Shown: piece by piece, positions 26,519 to 34,260 of the stretch
How positions within the stretch are numbered: the first letter of the stretch is position 1
Layout: every line of letters starts with the position of its first letter
Source of the DNA: ZC4RG29 sp035304385
GTDB taxonomy: Bacteria; Bacteroidota; Bacteroidia; Cytophagales; Cyclobacteriaceae
Length of the DNA stretch: 64,000 nt
Assembly (NCBI GenBank): GCA_035304385.1
Contig: DATGQD010000059.1
Location: 10,212 to 74,211 of the forward strand
Reading direction: 5' to 3'
Notes under the pieces: generated by a model
The model's database searches: none
What the model was told of the DNA's origin: nothing
What the model saw: only the letters and a program-made list of their open reading frames with translations
Program-made: the position numbers and the translations under genes

Positions 26519-26557
26519 AAAAAAGTTCCCGTAAAGCAGACCTCCGGACGCTTTACG
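26519..26557 (-). terminator. Palindromic repeat copy acting as likely uvrB terminator
   Basis: Inverted repeat CGTAAAGC (26530-26537) / GCTTTACG (26550-26557) overlapping the last codons and stop of uvrB; on the minus strand it is followed by GGGAAC and a run of six T (26519-26524). The inner sequences GTAAAGCAGACC and GGACGCTTTAC recur at 40593-40604 and 40666-40676, so it is also a member of a repeat family. A second hairpin (CCCGGGA/TCCCGGG, 26464-26483) follows. Confidence 0.55.
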
Positions 26558-28580
26558 ACGTGCGCTCTTCGAGCAGCTTCTGAATGGCGAGGTATTCGTC
26601 GCGGAGGCGTGCGGCTTCGATGAACTCCAGTTCGCGTGCTGCTTTTTCCATCGCCTTGCGCGTGCGGTCCGAAAGCTTTGTCAGTTCATCCCGACTCATG
26701 TACGCCGTAACGGGATCGGCCGCGAGGGAAGGTTGCTCTTCTTCGATATAGTATTTTTTCGCACCCTTACCTGTATCCGCGATGCGCGTCTGGGTGAAGA
26801 TGGCGTCGCGCGATTTAAGTACGGTACGCGGCACGATGCCATGTTTGGCATTGTATTCTTCCTGCACCTTACGGCGTCGGTTGGTTTCGTCTATGGCAAC
26901 CTGCATGGAGTCTGTGATCGTGTCGGCATACATGATCACCTTGCCGTTCTCGTTTCGGGCGGCACGTCCGATCGTCTGCACTAAAGAGCGCTGGTTGCGG
27001 AGGAAACCTTCTTTGTCGGCGTCCAGGATCGCCACGAGTGATACTTCCGGCAGGTCGAGGCCTTCCCTTAACAGGTTGACACCGACGAGTACGTCGAATA
27101 CGCCTAGTCGCAGTTCGCGCAGGATTTCCACACGGTCGAGCGTGTCTACTTCGGAGTGAATGTACCTGCATTTTACCCCGGCGCGGTCGAGAAATTTCGT
27201 CAGCTCTTCCGCCATTCGTTTGGTCAGCGTCGTGACGAGCACCCGCTCATTGCGTTTTACCCGTTCATCGATTTCGTCAAGAAGGTCGTCGATCTGGTTC
27301 TTGCTCGGGCGGATATCGATCTCAGGGTCGAGAAGTCCCGTAGGCCGGATCAGCTGTTCCACAACGACACCTTCCGACTTGCGCAATTCATACTCACTGG
27401 GGGTAGCGCTCACATAAATGGTCTGACGGACCAACGATTCGAATTCGTTGAACGTCAGTGGCCGGTTATCGAGCGCGGAGGGCAGCCTGAAGCCGTAGTC
27501 GACGAGGTTCACCTTTCGGGAACGGTCGCCACCCCACATCGCGCGGATCTGCGGTACGGTAACGTGGCTTTCGTCAATGATGGTGAGGAAATCGTCGGGA
27601 AAATAATCGAGGAGGCAGAACGGCCTGGCCCCGGGCCGTCTGCGGTCAAAGTACCGTGAGTAGTTTTCAATGCCACTGCAATAGCCTAGCTCGCGCATCA
27701 TCTCCAGGTCGAACTCTGTCCGTTCTTTAAGGCGCTTGGCTTCCAGGTGCCGGTTTTCCGATTCGAACATCGCCACCTGGGCGACGAGGTCGTCCTGAAT
27801 TTCTTTGATGGCCTGGTGCAGCAGGTCCTTCCCCGTTACGAACAGGTTGGCCGGGAATATGGTGACCACCTGTTCGTCCGAGATCTTCCGTCCTGTAGCG
27901 GGGTCGATACGGTGGATGGCTTCGATCTCATCTCCCCAGAAGGTGACGCGGATGGCATAGTCGGCGTAAGCGAGAAAAATATCTACCGTGTCGCCCTTTA
28001 CCCGGAACGTGCCGCGTTTGAATTCCGCCTCGGTGCGGTTGTACAAGATGTCGACAAGAGCGAACAGAAGCCGGTTGCGCGGTATGTTTTCGCCGGTTCT
28101 CAGTTTGATTACATTCTTGCCGAACTCCTCCGGGTTTCCGATACCGTATATGCATGATACGGACGCGACGACGATCACGTCGCGTCGACCGGTCAGCAAC
28201 GACGACGTTGCGCTCAGCCTTAGTTTCTCGATCTCCTCGTTTATCGAAAGATCTTTTTCTATATACAGGTTCGAAGTGGGCAGATACGCTTCGGGCTGGT
28301 AATAGTCGTAGTAGGAGATAAAGTATTCGACGGCATTGTTCGGGAAGAACTGCTTGAATTCGCCGTACAATTGTGCGGCGAGCGTCTTGTTGTGGCTGAG
28401 GACCAGCGTGGGGCGGTTACAACGCGCGACCACATTGGCCATGGTAAAGGTCTTGCCCGATCCGGTCACCCCGAGCAGGGTTTGATGCTGCTCACCGCTG
28501 TTGACGCCCTTTACCAGTTGCTCGATCGCCGCGGGCTGGTCGCCCGTGGGTTGATACTCACTGACCAGTTGGAAATCCAT
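26553..28580 (-). CDS. uvrB: Excinuclease ABC subunit UvrB
   Basis: DNA damage recognition helicase of nucleotide excision repair, 675 residues, full length. Walker A is GVTGSGKTFTM near residue 39, the damage-probing beta hairpin is YYDYYQPEAYLPTSN, helicase motifs DESH and QTIGRAARN are present, and the C-terminus has the UVR motif (KAARELEFIEAARLRDE) that binds UvrC. It starts one base after the aroE stop and is the last gene of the TPR-comA-DUF368-aroE-uvrB run. Confidence 0.98.
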   Translation of the reverse strand: MDFQLVSEYQPTGDQPAAIEQLVKGVNSGEQHQTLLGVTGSGKTFTMANVVARCNRPTLVLSHNKTLAAQLYGEFKQFFPNNAVEYFISYYDYYQPEAYLPTSNLYIEKDLSINEEIEKLRLSATSSLLTGRRDVIVVASVSCIYGIGNPEEFGKNVIKLRTGENIPRNRLLFALVDILYNRTEAEFKRGTFRVKGDTVDIFLAYADYAIRVTFWGDEIEAIHRIDPATGRKISDEQVVTIFPANLFVTGKDLLHQAIKEIQDDLVAQVAMFESENRHLEAKRLKERTEFDLEMMRELGYCSGIENYSRYFDRRRPGARPFCLLDYFPDDFLTIIDESHVTVPQIRAMWGGDRSRKVNLVDYGFRLPSALDNRPLTFNEFESLVRQTIYVSATPSEYELRKSEGVVVEQLIRPTGLLDPEIDIRPSKNQIDDLLDEIDERVKRNERVLVTTLTKRMAEELTKFLDRAGVKCRYIHSEVDTLDRVEILRELRLGVFDVLVGVNLLREGLDLPEVSLVAILDADKEGFLRNQRSLVQTIGRAARNENGKVIMYADTITDSMQVAIDETNRRRKVQEEYNAKHGIVPRTVLKSRDAIFTQTRIADTGKGAKKYYIEEEQPSLAADPVTAYMSRDELTKLSDRTRKAMEKAARELEFIEAARLRDEYLAIQKLLEERTS

Positions 28581-28581
28581 A

Positions 28582-29325
28582 TTAGCTATTCCAGATCTCC
28601 CACGATTTCTCGGCCTGCACGTGAAGCATTTCCAGGCCGTTCTTGATCGTAGCGCCCCGCATCTCGGCCTTTTGCAGGAAAAGGGTCCGGGCCGGGTTGT
28701 AAATCAGGTCGTACACAAAATGTTCCTTCCCGATCTGGTCGTAGTCGATAGGGGGCATGGCATCGGTGTCCGGATGCATACCCAGGGGAGTGGTATTGAT
28801 GAGTAACTTGGATTGATTCAGGATCGCAGGGTCACGCTTCAGGTCTTCATAGGTATAATCCCCCTGACCTTTGGTGCGCGATACGACCTTGAAAGGAATC
28901 TCCAATTTTTTCAGCGCCTTTTGCACCGCCTTGGACGAGCCGCCTGTTCCGAGTATGAGGGCGTTCATGTTATGCCCTTCCGGAAGCCACGTTTTTGCCG
29001 TCTCATAGAAGGCGTCGGAGTCGGTATTGAAACCGATCTTTTTGCCGTCACGGATCTTAATAACGTTGACGGCGCCGATGAATTTGGCGACGGGATAGAC
29101 TTCGTCTAAATGTTTGATTACCGATTCCTTGTACGGAATCGTTACGTTAAGACCCTGAAGATCCTTGTTTTCTTCAAACAGTGTTTCAATGTCTTCGACC
29201 TTTTTCAGCGGAAACAGTTCATACCTGCAATCGCGCAGGCCTTCTCTGAAGAATTTTTCCTCGAAGTAGGTTTTCGAAAACGAGTGGCTTATGGTCAGGC
29301 CGATCAGGCCATACACTTTCTCCAT
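28582..29325 (-). CDS. aroE: Shikimate dehydrogenase
   Basis: NADP-dependent reduction of 3-dehydroshikimate to shikimate. 247 residues. Substrate-binding SHSFSKTYF near residue 14, NVTIPYKES with the catalytic Lys, NTDSDAF with the Asp partner, and the nucleotide-binding GTGGSSKAV are present. Slightly shorter than the E. coli enzyme, typical for Bacteroidota. One-base gaps on both sides show it is embedded in a tightly packed minus-strand operon. Confidence 0.94.
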   Translation of the reverse strand: MEKVYGLIGLTISHSFSKTYFEEKFFREGLRDCRYELFPLKKVEDIETLFEENKDLQGLNVTIPYKESVIKHLDEVYPVAKFIGAVNVIKIRDGKKIGFNTDSDAFYETAKTWLPEGHNMNALILGTGGSSKAVQKALKKLEIPFKVVSRTKGQGDYTYEDLKRDPAILNQSKLLINTTPLGMHPDTDAMPPIDYDQIGKEHFVYDLIYNPARTLFLQKAEMRGATIKNGLEMLHVQAEKSWEIWNS

Positions 29326-29326
29326 G

Positions 29327-30265
29327 TCAGATTTTAGTTTTCATTCTCTCTGCCACCTTTTCAATCAGCAGCACGATAATTACCCCAATGGCGGCGAAGA
29401 GTATTGCCTGGAATACCTGGGGGTCGTTCCCCGTGTTTGCCATGTACTCGCCGGGCAAAATGCTCTTGTCAAAGGCACACACCTGATTGCCGTTGCTGTC
29501 CAGGCGATAAGTCAGGCATTCCTTCCAGGGCCAGACTTTGTTGAGCGACCCTAACATGAAACCGGCCAGCAAGGCGATGGTAAGATCATGGTAGTGGTCC
29601 AGCACCCAGGTAAGTACCCATGAAAAGGCAATAATACCAATTATACACCCGAGCGCAAAGGTAACAATGACAGGGATATTGGCGGCAATGAGGGCACTCA
29701 TGATAAATTCATATTTGCCGAGCAGCAGCAATATGAACGCTCCGGAAATACCCGGAAGGATCATGGCGCATATTGCGGTAGCGCCGGAGAGGAACACAAA
29801 CCACAACGCCTCCGGACTTTGGGCGGGAGAAAGTACGGTAATCATGTACGCCACCACAATACCGATAACGAAGGAAGCGATCACAGCCACGTTCCACCGG
29901 TTAATCGTGCGCAATATCAACGGTGACGATATAAGTATTAACCCGAAAAAGAACGACCAGGTTCGGATCGGATGTGTTTCGAGAAAATACAACATCAGTT
30001 TGGCCAGCGAAAAGAGGCTTGTCAGGATGCCCGCCACAACAGCCAGCAGGAAGCTGCCGTTGATCTTCTTCCAGAATGCCTTCAGCTTAAAGCTAAGCAG
30101 CAGCTTTATGGCCTGTAAGTCAATAGCCTTAATGGAGTGTACCAGTTCGGAATAAATCCCCGTAATGAACGCGATGGTACCGCCGGACACGCCCGGAATG
30201 ACATCTGCTCCACCCATTGTAAATCCCTTCAGGTAGAGCAATATGTAGTCTTTTGGTCTTCTCAA
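29327..30265 (-). CDS. DUF368 family polytopic membrane protein
   Basis: Integral membrane protein of 312 residues with about eight or nine hydrophobic segments. The N-terminal GFTMGGADVIPGVSGGTIAFITGIY and the internal ILPGISGAFILLLLGKYE repeat the 'PG[IV]SG' signature of DUF368, which suggests an internally duplicated fold. Relatives have been linked to undecaprenyl phosphate (C55-P) translocation at the cytoplasmic membrane; whether this copy does so is inference. It lies nine bases after comA and one base before aroE, which points to co-expression. A C-terminal periplasmic or cytoplasmic loop before the last helix contains a Cys pair (WKECLTYRLD..NQVCAF). Confidence 0.87.
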   Translation of the reverse strand: MRRPKDYILLYLKGFTMGGADVIPGVSGGTIAFITGIYSELVHSIKAIDLQAIKLLLSFKLKAFWKKINGSFLLAVVAGILTSLFSLAKLMLYFLETHPIRTWSFFFGLILISSPLILRTINRWNVAVIASFVIGIVVAYMITVLSPAQSPEALWFVFLSGATAICAMILPGISGAFILLLLGKYEFIMSALIAANIPVIVTFALGCIIGIIAFSWVLTWVLDHYHDLTIALLAGFMLGSLNKVWPWKECLTYRLDSNGNQVCAFDKSILPGEYMANTGNDPQVFQAILFAAIGVIIVLLIEKVAERMKTKI

Positions 30266-30274
30266 GACTGCCGG

Positions 30275-31075
30275 TTATTCGGTGACGAAAGGGGGAGCGG
30301 TGCCTGTTTTTTTCTCGTTGTTCAAAAAATGCAGGAATGTGTCGCCGCGCAGGCCGAGGCGGATGGTCTCCAGGGGAATCACCTCATTGGGTGCTATATT
30401 GCCCAGGTTGACGTTCGCGCCGAGCAGTTTGATGAACCATACCTGCTGCGCCTTTTGCGGCGCTTCCCAGATGATCTTTTCGAAGGGGATCTTCGTAAGG
30501 ATTTCCTGCACCAGCCCGGAACGCACCTCGCCGGACGAGCGGAACAAGCCTACGTTGCCGCTTTCGCGCGCTTCACCGATCACTTTCCAGGCACCGGCAT
30601 CAAGCTCCTTCTGCATCAGTTCAATCCACTTGTACGGCGGGATGATTTTTTCAGCATCCTTGGAGCCGACTTCGGAGAGTACTGTAACCTGTTCGGAAAG
30701 CTTCGCGATGTAGTCGCACTTCTTGTCATGATCCAAATCGATGGAACCATCCGAGACTTCGGCAAAAGACATGTCGTACTTGTCGAGAGCGCGTCGGTAT
30801 TCGTCAAATTGCCCCCGGGCAACGAACGCTTCGAACAAGGTACCGCCAAAGTAGCTGGGAATACCCGCCTCTTTGTATACCCTCAGCTTGTCCTTGAGGT
30901 TAGGCGTGACGTACGAGGTGCCCCATCCAAACTTCAAAATGTCAACATGATCTGCGCATACCTCAACAAAGTCTTCGGCTTCCCTGATGCTCATGCCCTT
31001 GTCCATGGCCATGGTAAAGCCGTACTGCCTGGGCTTGGTTGTGCGCTCAGGCAGGTTGCTAAGCTCGTAGTTCAT
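30275..31075 (-). CDS. Phosphosulfolactate synthase-like protein (ComA family)
   Basis: Member of the ComA family, which in methanogens adds sulfite to phosphoenolpyruvate. 266 residues; motifs seen are PRQYGFTMAMDKG, VDILKFGWGTSYV, PSYFGGTLFE, VEVSDGS-like AEVSDGSIDL and the C-terminal ETIRLGLRGDTF. The barrel core and length match. This organism is not expected to make coenzyme M, so the product may be another sulfonate; Cytophagales are known for sulfonolipids, although their known route uses cysteate. It overlaps the upstream TPR gene by one base and is followed by DUF368 after nine bases. Confidence 0.88.
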   Translation of the reverse strand: MNYELSNLPERTTKPRQYGFTMAMDKGMSIREAEDFVEVCADHVDILKFGWGTSYVTPNLKDKLRVYKEAGIPSYFGGTLFEAFVARGQFDEYRRALDKYDMSFAEVSDGSIDLDHDKKCDYIAKLSEQVTVLSEVGSKDAEKIIPPYKWIELMQKELDAGAWKVIGEARESGNVGLFRSSGEVRSGLVQEILTKIPFEKIIWEAPQKAQQVWFIKLLGANVNLGNIAPNEVIPLETIRLGLRGDTFLHFLNNEKKTGTAPPFVTE

Positions 31076-32481
31076 TAAGTGTTATTCTTTCTAAATTGAT
31101 CGATGATCTTGTACAACGCCTTCTGCGTTTCGACCTTCGGAAAAAATTCAAACAGTGTTGTATGACCATCAAAGTCCAAAATTAAGGCATTTTCCAAATA
31201 ATTAAAGGCTTCCTTAAATTGGCCCTTTTCGATCAGGTATACCGTCATCCGGTAAAAAAATTCGGGATCATCGGGAATTTCCTCGAAGCCTTGCAAGAGG
31301 GTGTCGATCGCCCGGGCATAGTTGCCCTGCTCAAAATAGATGTACGACCAGTTCAGCCAGATCTCTTTGTCGCCGGGATCGAGCTTTGCGGCCTCTTCAT
31401 AGGCGTCGAGGCTTGAGACCGTATTGCCGAGTTTGAACTCAGCATGGGCTACAGCCTTCCAGTACTCAGGGTTTTCCGCGCTCAACTTGAGCGCCTTGTT
31501 GTAAAAATGCAGGGCCTGGTACCACTTCTCCTGTTTTTCAAGGCATGCGCCGGCTCCAAACAGCGCCTCGTCGTAGAGGTTGTCCAGCTTGGCAGCCTTT
31601 TGAAAGTACTTTAAGCCCAATTCATATTGTTCGAGCGCTTCATAGGCGGCGCCAAGACAGCAATACACTTCAGGGCTGGGACCTTCCAGGTCCATCGTCC
31701 GCTTGAAAGAATCCAGCGCTTTGGTAAACTGCTGGAGGTTCATGTAGGTATTGCCCATGTTGAAGTAAGCAGAGGCAAACGTATCGTCTATCGTTACTGC
31801 GAAGTCGTATGCCTGCAAGGCTTCTTCGTATTGCTCAAGCTTGTTGTGTACGATGCCGAGGTTATACCATGCCGCGGCCGAATAGGGATCTTCGTCTATG
31901 AACTTCTTATAATAGTCGATGCTCTTTTCCAATTGACCGGAAACGTCAAGGCAATAGGCGAGTTCGTAAAGTGCACCTTCGTGATTAAGGTTCACTTCGA
32001 TGGCCTTCTTGTACGCCTCCACGGCGCCTGTGTAATCTTCCAGGTTCTGGTATGCCAGGCCGATGTTGTACCACACTTCGTCCTTGTCTTCCGCCAGGTC
32101 GAGTGCGCGTTCATAGCATTCGATAGCTTCCCGGAACTTACCCTGGAGCGCCAGGATGGAACCCGTCGTCAGCGAAACCTCAGGATCATTGGGCTGGAGG
32201 GCCGCAGCCTGTTCAAGCAACGCGAGTGCCTGATCGTATTCTTCAAGATTAGACAGAATCTGAGCCTTGACCGTAAGCAATTCAGTCGAAAACGGGTATT
32301 GTGAAATAGCCTGGTTGACAGCCTGAAGTGCCTTGTTGTATTTGCTCCGGAACAGGTAGTAGTCTATAATCTGTTCGTAGGATTCCAGGTCAAACAAACC
32401 GGGCTTTTTCCTGCGAAGAAGATCCTCAAACCGCCGAATCAACTCATTTTCTTCCTCACGCTTGCGATATTCTCTCGGCAT
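31075..32481 (-). CDS. Tetratricopeptide repeat protein
   Basis: Cytoplasmic protein of 468 residues made almost entirely of TPR units, about twelve, each with the W/Y-N-G-Y-A-P pattern (for example AWYNLGIVHNKLEQYEEALQAY and AYFNMGNTYMNLQQFTKAL). No signal peptide or other domain is visible; the N-terminus is highly charged (PREYRKREEENELIRRFED). Such proteins serve as protein-interaction scaffolds. Its stop/start overlap with comA (TAATG) shows coupling, so it may serve the same process, but nothing else in the sequence tells which. Confidence 0.9.
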   Translation of the reverse strand: MPREYRKREEENELIRRFEDLLRRKKPGLFDLESYEQIIDYYLFRSKYNKALQAVNQAISQYPFSTELLTVKAQILSNLEEYDQALALLEQAAALQPNDPEVSLTTGSILALQGKFREAIECYERALDLAEDKDEVWYNIGLAYQNLEDYTGAVEAYKKAIEVNLNHEGALYELAYCLDVSGQLEKSIDYYKKFIDEDPYSAAAWYNLGIVHNKLEQYEEALQAYDFAVTIDDTFASAYFNMGNTYMNLQQFTKALDSFKRTMDLEGPSPEVYCCLGAAYEALEQYELGLKYFQKAAKLDNLYDEALFGAGACLEKQEKWYQALHFYNKALKLSAENPEYWKAVAHAEFKLGNTVSSLDAYEEAAKLDPGDKEIWLNWSYIYFEQGNYARAIDTLLQGFEEIPDDPEFFYRMTVYLIEKGQFKEAFNYLENALILDFDGHTTLFEFFPKVETQKALYKIIDQFRKNNT

Positions 32482-32542
32482 TGATCTGTATTAGGTTTTT
32501 CTAAATTAGATATTTCCCCATACACTCTGGCGGAAACGCTAT

Positions 32543-33529
32543 CTATTTTTTCCCCCCAAGCTGCCGCACGTAAGTTTCGCAGCACCATTGAATTGTCTCA
32601 TCAATCGATTGAAACTCGAAATTGAGCGCTTTTTTCACCTTGTCATTCTGAAAGGAAACCGGGGACCGTATTCCTGTCAGAAGGTCGCGCGTCAGGCCCG
32701 GGGGCCTTCCCAATACCGCCGAACGCAGCTTATCCAACCAGACCAGGATTGGTAAAAGGCTGGTGTTCAGCTTGATATGCGGGGATCTGCGACTTAAATG
32801 CTGTGCGATCTTTTCAAACACTTCTTTGTAAGAAATAGTCCCCGCACTGGCGATGAAACGTTCCCCCCGGGCGCCTTCCCGCAACAGTCTGTATATAATT
32901 TCGGCGGCATCCTGTACGGAGATGTAGTTCATCCGCCCTTCGGGATAAAACCGCCGGCCTTTCCATACATACTGCAAAATCTGTGCACTACTGCGTTCCG
33001 GCAGCCCCGGCCCCAGGATTACCGACGGGTTTACAATTACCGCGTCCAAACCCTCCTGGCATCCCCGCATGACCTCCAGTTCCGCCAGATATTTTGATTC
33101 GCCATAAGCCGTATTTGTGGGCCCCGGAACCCATTTTGCCGATTCATCGAGAGCCCGGGCGTGTTTTTGCCGCCCAAGCGCACCTACTGAACTGACGTGC
33201 ACGAGTCGCTTTACGCCGTTTTCAAGGCAGCTGTTAACTACGTTGCGGGTGCCCACCACGTTGGTTTCGTACAGTTTTCGCTTGTCGGAGGGATTAAAGG
33301 AGACAAGGGCAGCGCAATGAATTACCTGGCTTGCGTCTGCCAGGACGTCATACACCGCCTCAGTATCCCGGATATCGATGTTTTGCCACTCGATTTGGTC
33401 CTCAAGGTCGCTCAGCAAGCTGGTGTCGCTGCCTTCGCGTTTCAAGGCACGGCACGGCTCGCCGGTCTCCAGCAGTTTGCGGATCACATAGCTGCCCAAC
33501 AGGCCGTTGGCACCGGTTACCACCACCAT
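32543..33529 (-). CDS. NAD-dependent epimerase/dehydratase family protein
   Basis: Extended SDR of 328 residues. Rossmann motif VTGANGLLGSYV at the N-terminus, 'VIHCAALVSF' and the catalytic pair in AYGESKYLAEL, followed by NPSVILGPG. The pattern fits the dihydroflavonol reductase-like/nucleoside-diphosphate-sugar epimerase branch. It begins two bases after the CpsB gene stop, at the end of the polysaccharide gene group, so a sugar-nucleotide substrate is possible but not shown. Confidence 0.85.
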   Translation of the reverse strand: MVVVTGANGLLGSYVIRKLLETGEPCRALKREGSDTSLLSDLEDQIEWQNIDIRDTEAVYDVLADASQVIHCAALVSFNPSDKRKLYETNVVGTRNVVNSCLENGVKRLVHVSSVGALGRQKHARALDESAKWVPGPTNTAYGESKYLAELEVMRGCQEGLDAVIVNPSVILGPGLPERSSAQILQYVWKGRRFYPEGRMNYISVQDAAEIIYRLLREGARGERFIASAGTISYKEVFEKIAQHLSRRSPHIKLNTSLLPILVWLDKLRSAVLGRPPGLTRDLLTGIRSPVSFQNDKVKKALNFEFQSIDETIQWCCETYVRQLGGKK

Positions 33530-33531
33530 GG

Positions 33532-34260
33532 CTACAAATCGTGATTGATCAGCCGCAAATTTAGGGCTTTTTCAAAGTATCGCGATCGGCTGACCCTGGC
33601 AATCCCTTCGGCGTGCTGCATATTATGGCAGTCGCTCCCCAGAAAGTGAACGAGTCCCATGTCGATAAGGCGCCCCGCCATGGTCTGTATGCCGCGCGTA
33701 TAAAATCCGGCCAAAGAGCCCAGGTTGAGCTGGAACAACACCCCCCGGTTTGCCAGGTCTTCGATACGGATGACATTGTCCTGCAGATACATATAACGTT
33801 CGGGGTGCGCAAGAACGGGCCGATAGCCGCGTGTGGTTGCGGCGAAGATGAATTCATTCAGATTCAGCGGCTCGCTGATAAAGTTCGTTTCAAACAACAG
33901 GTATTGATTGCCAAACGTCAGCAACCGCGAGTCAGACTCCAGGGCACGGATAAAGTGTTCGTCCAGATAATATTCTGCTGCCGCCTGCACCTCCACTTCG
34001 ATGTCTCGTTCGTTGAGATGATTGCGTAATTTGTCAAGTCCGCCAAGGATCGTTTCGGGAGTATTCCGGTAATGATCATGCATGACGTGCGGCGTAGTGA
34101 TCAACTTGCGGTACCCCAGCTGAGCAAGCGCCCGTACAACAGCCTCCGCCTCGTCGAGAGTCTTTACGCCGTCATCCAACCCGGGAAGCAGATGGGAGTG
34201 CATGTCGGTGGTGAGCGCCGTTCCCGGGTCAAGACGTTTCTTTTTCAGCCAATCCAGCAC
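33532..34260 (-). CDS. CpsB/YwqE-type tyrosine-protein phosphatase
   Basis: PHP-fold metal-dependent phosphatase of 242 residues. Metal ligands are seen in DMHSHLLPGLDDG, TTPHVM, AHPERY and GSDCHN. In Gram-positive bacteria CpsB removes phosphate from the capsule tyrosine kinase; here the kinase gene ends directly before its start codon, so the pair is expected to cycle phosphorylation of the C-terminal tyrosines and regulate polysaccharide export. Complete and cytoplasmic. Confidence 0.9.
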   Translation of the reverse strand: MLDWLKKKRLDPGTALTTDMHSHLLPGLDDGVKTLDEAEAVVRALAQLGYRKLITTPHVMHDHYRNTPETILGGLDKLRNHLNERDIEVEVQAAAEYYLDEHFIRALESDSRLLTFGNQYLLFETNFISEPLNLNEFIFAATTRGYRPVLAHPERYMYLQDNVIRIEDLANRGVLFQLNLGSLAGFYTRGIQTMAGRLIDMGLVHFLGSDCHNMQHAEGIARVSRSRYFEKALNLRLINHDL

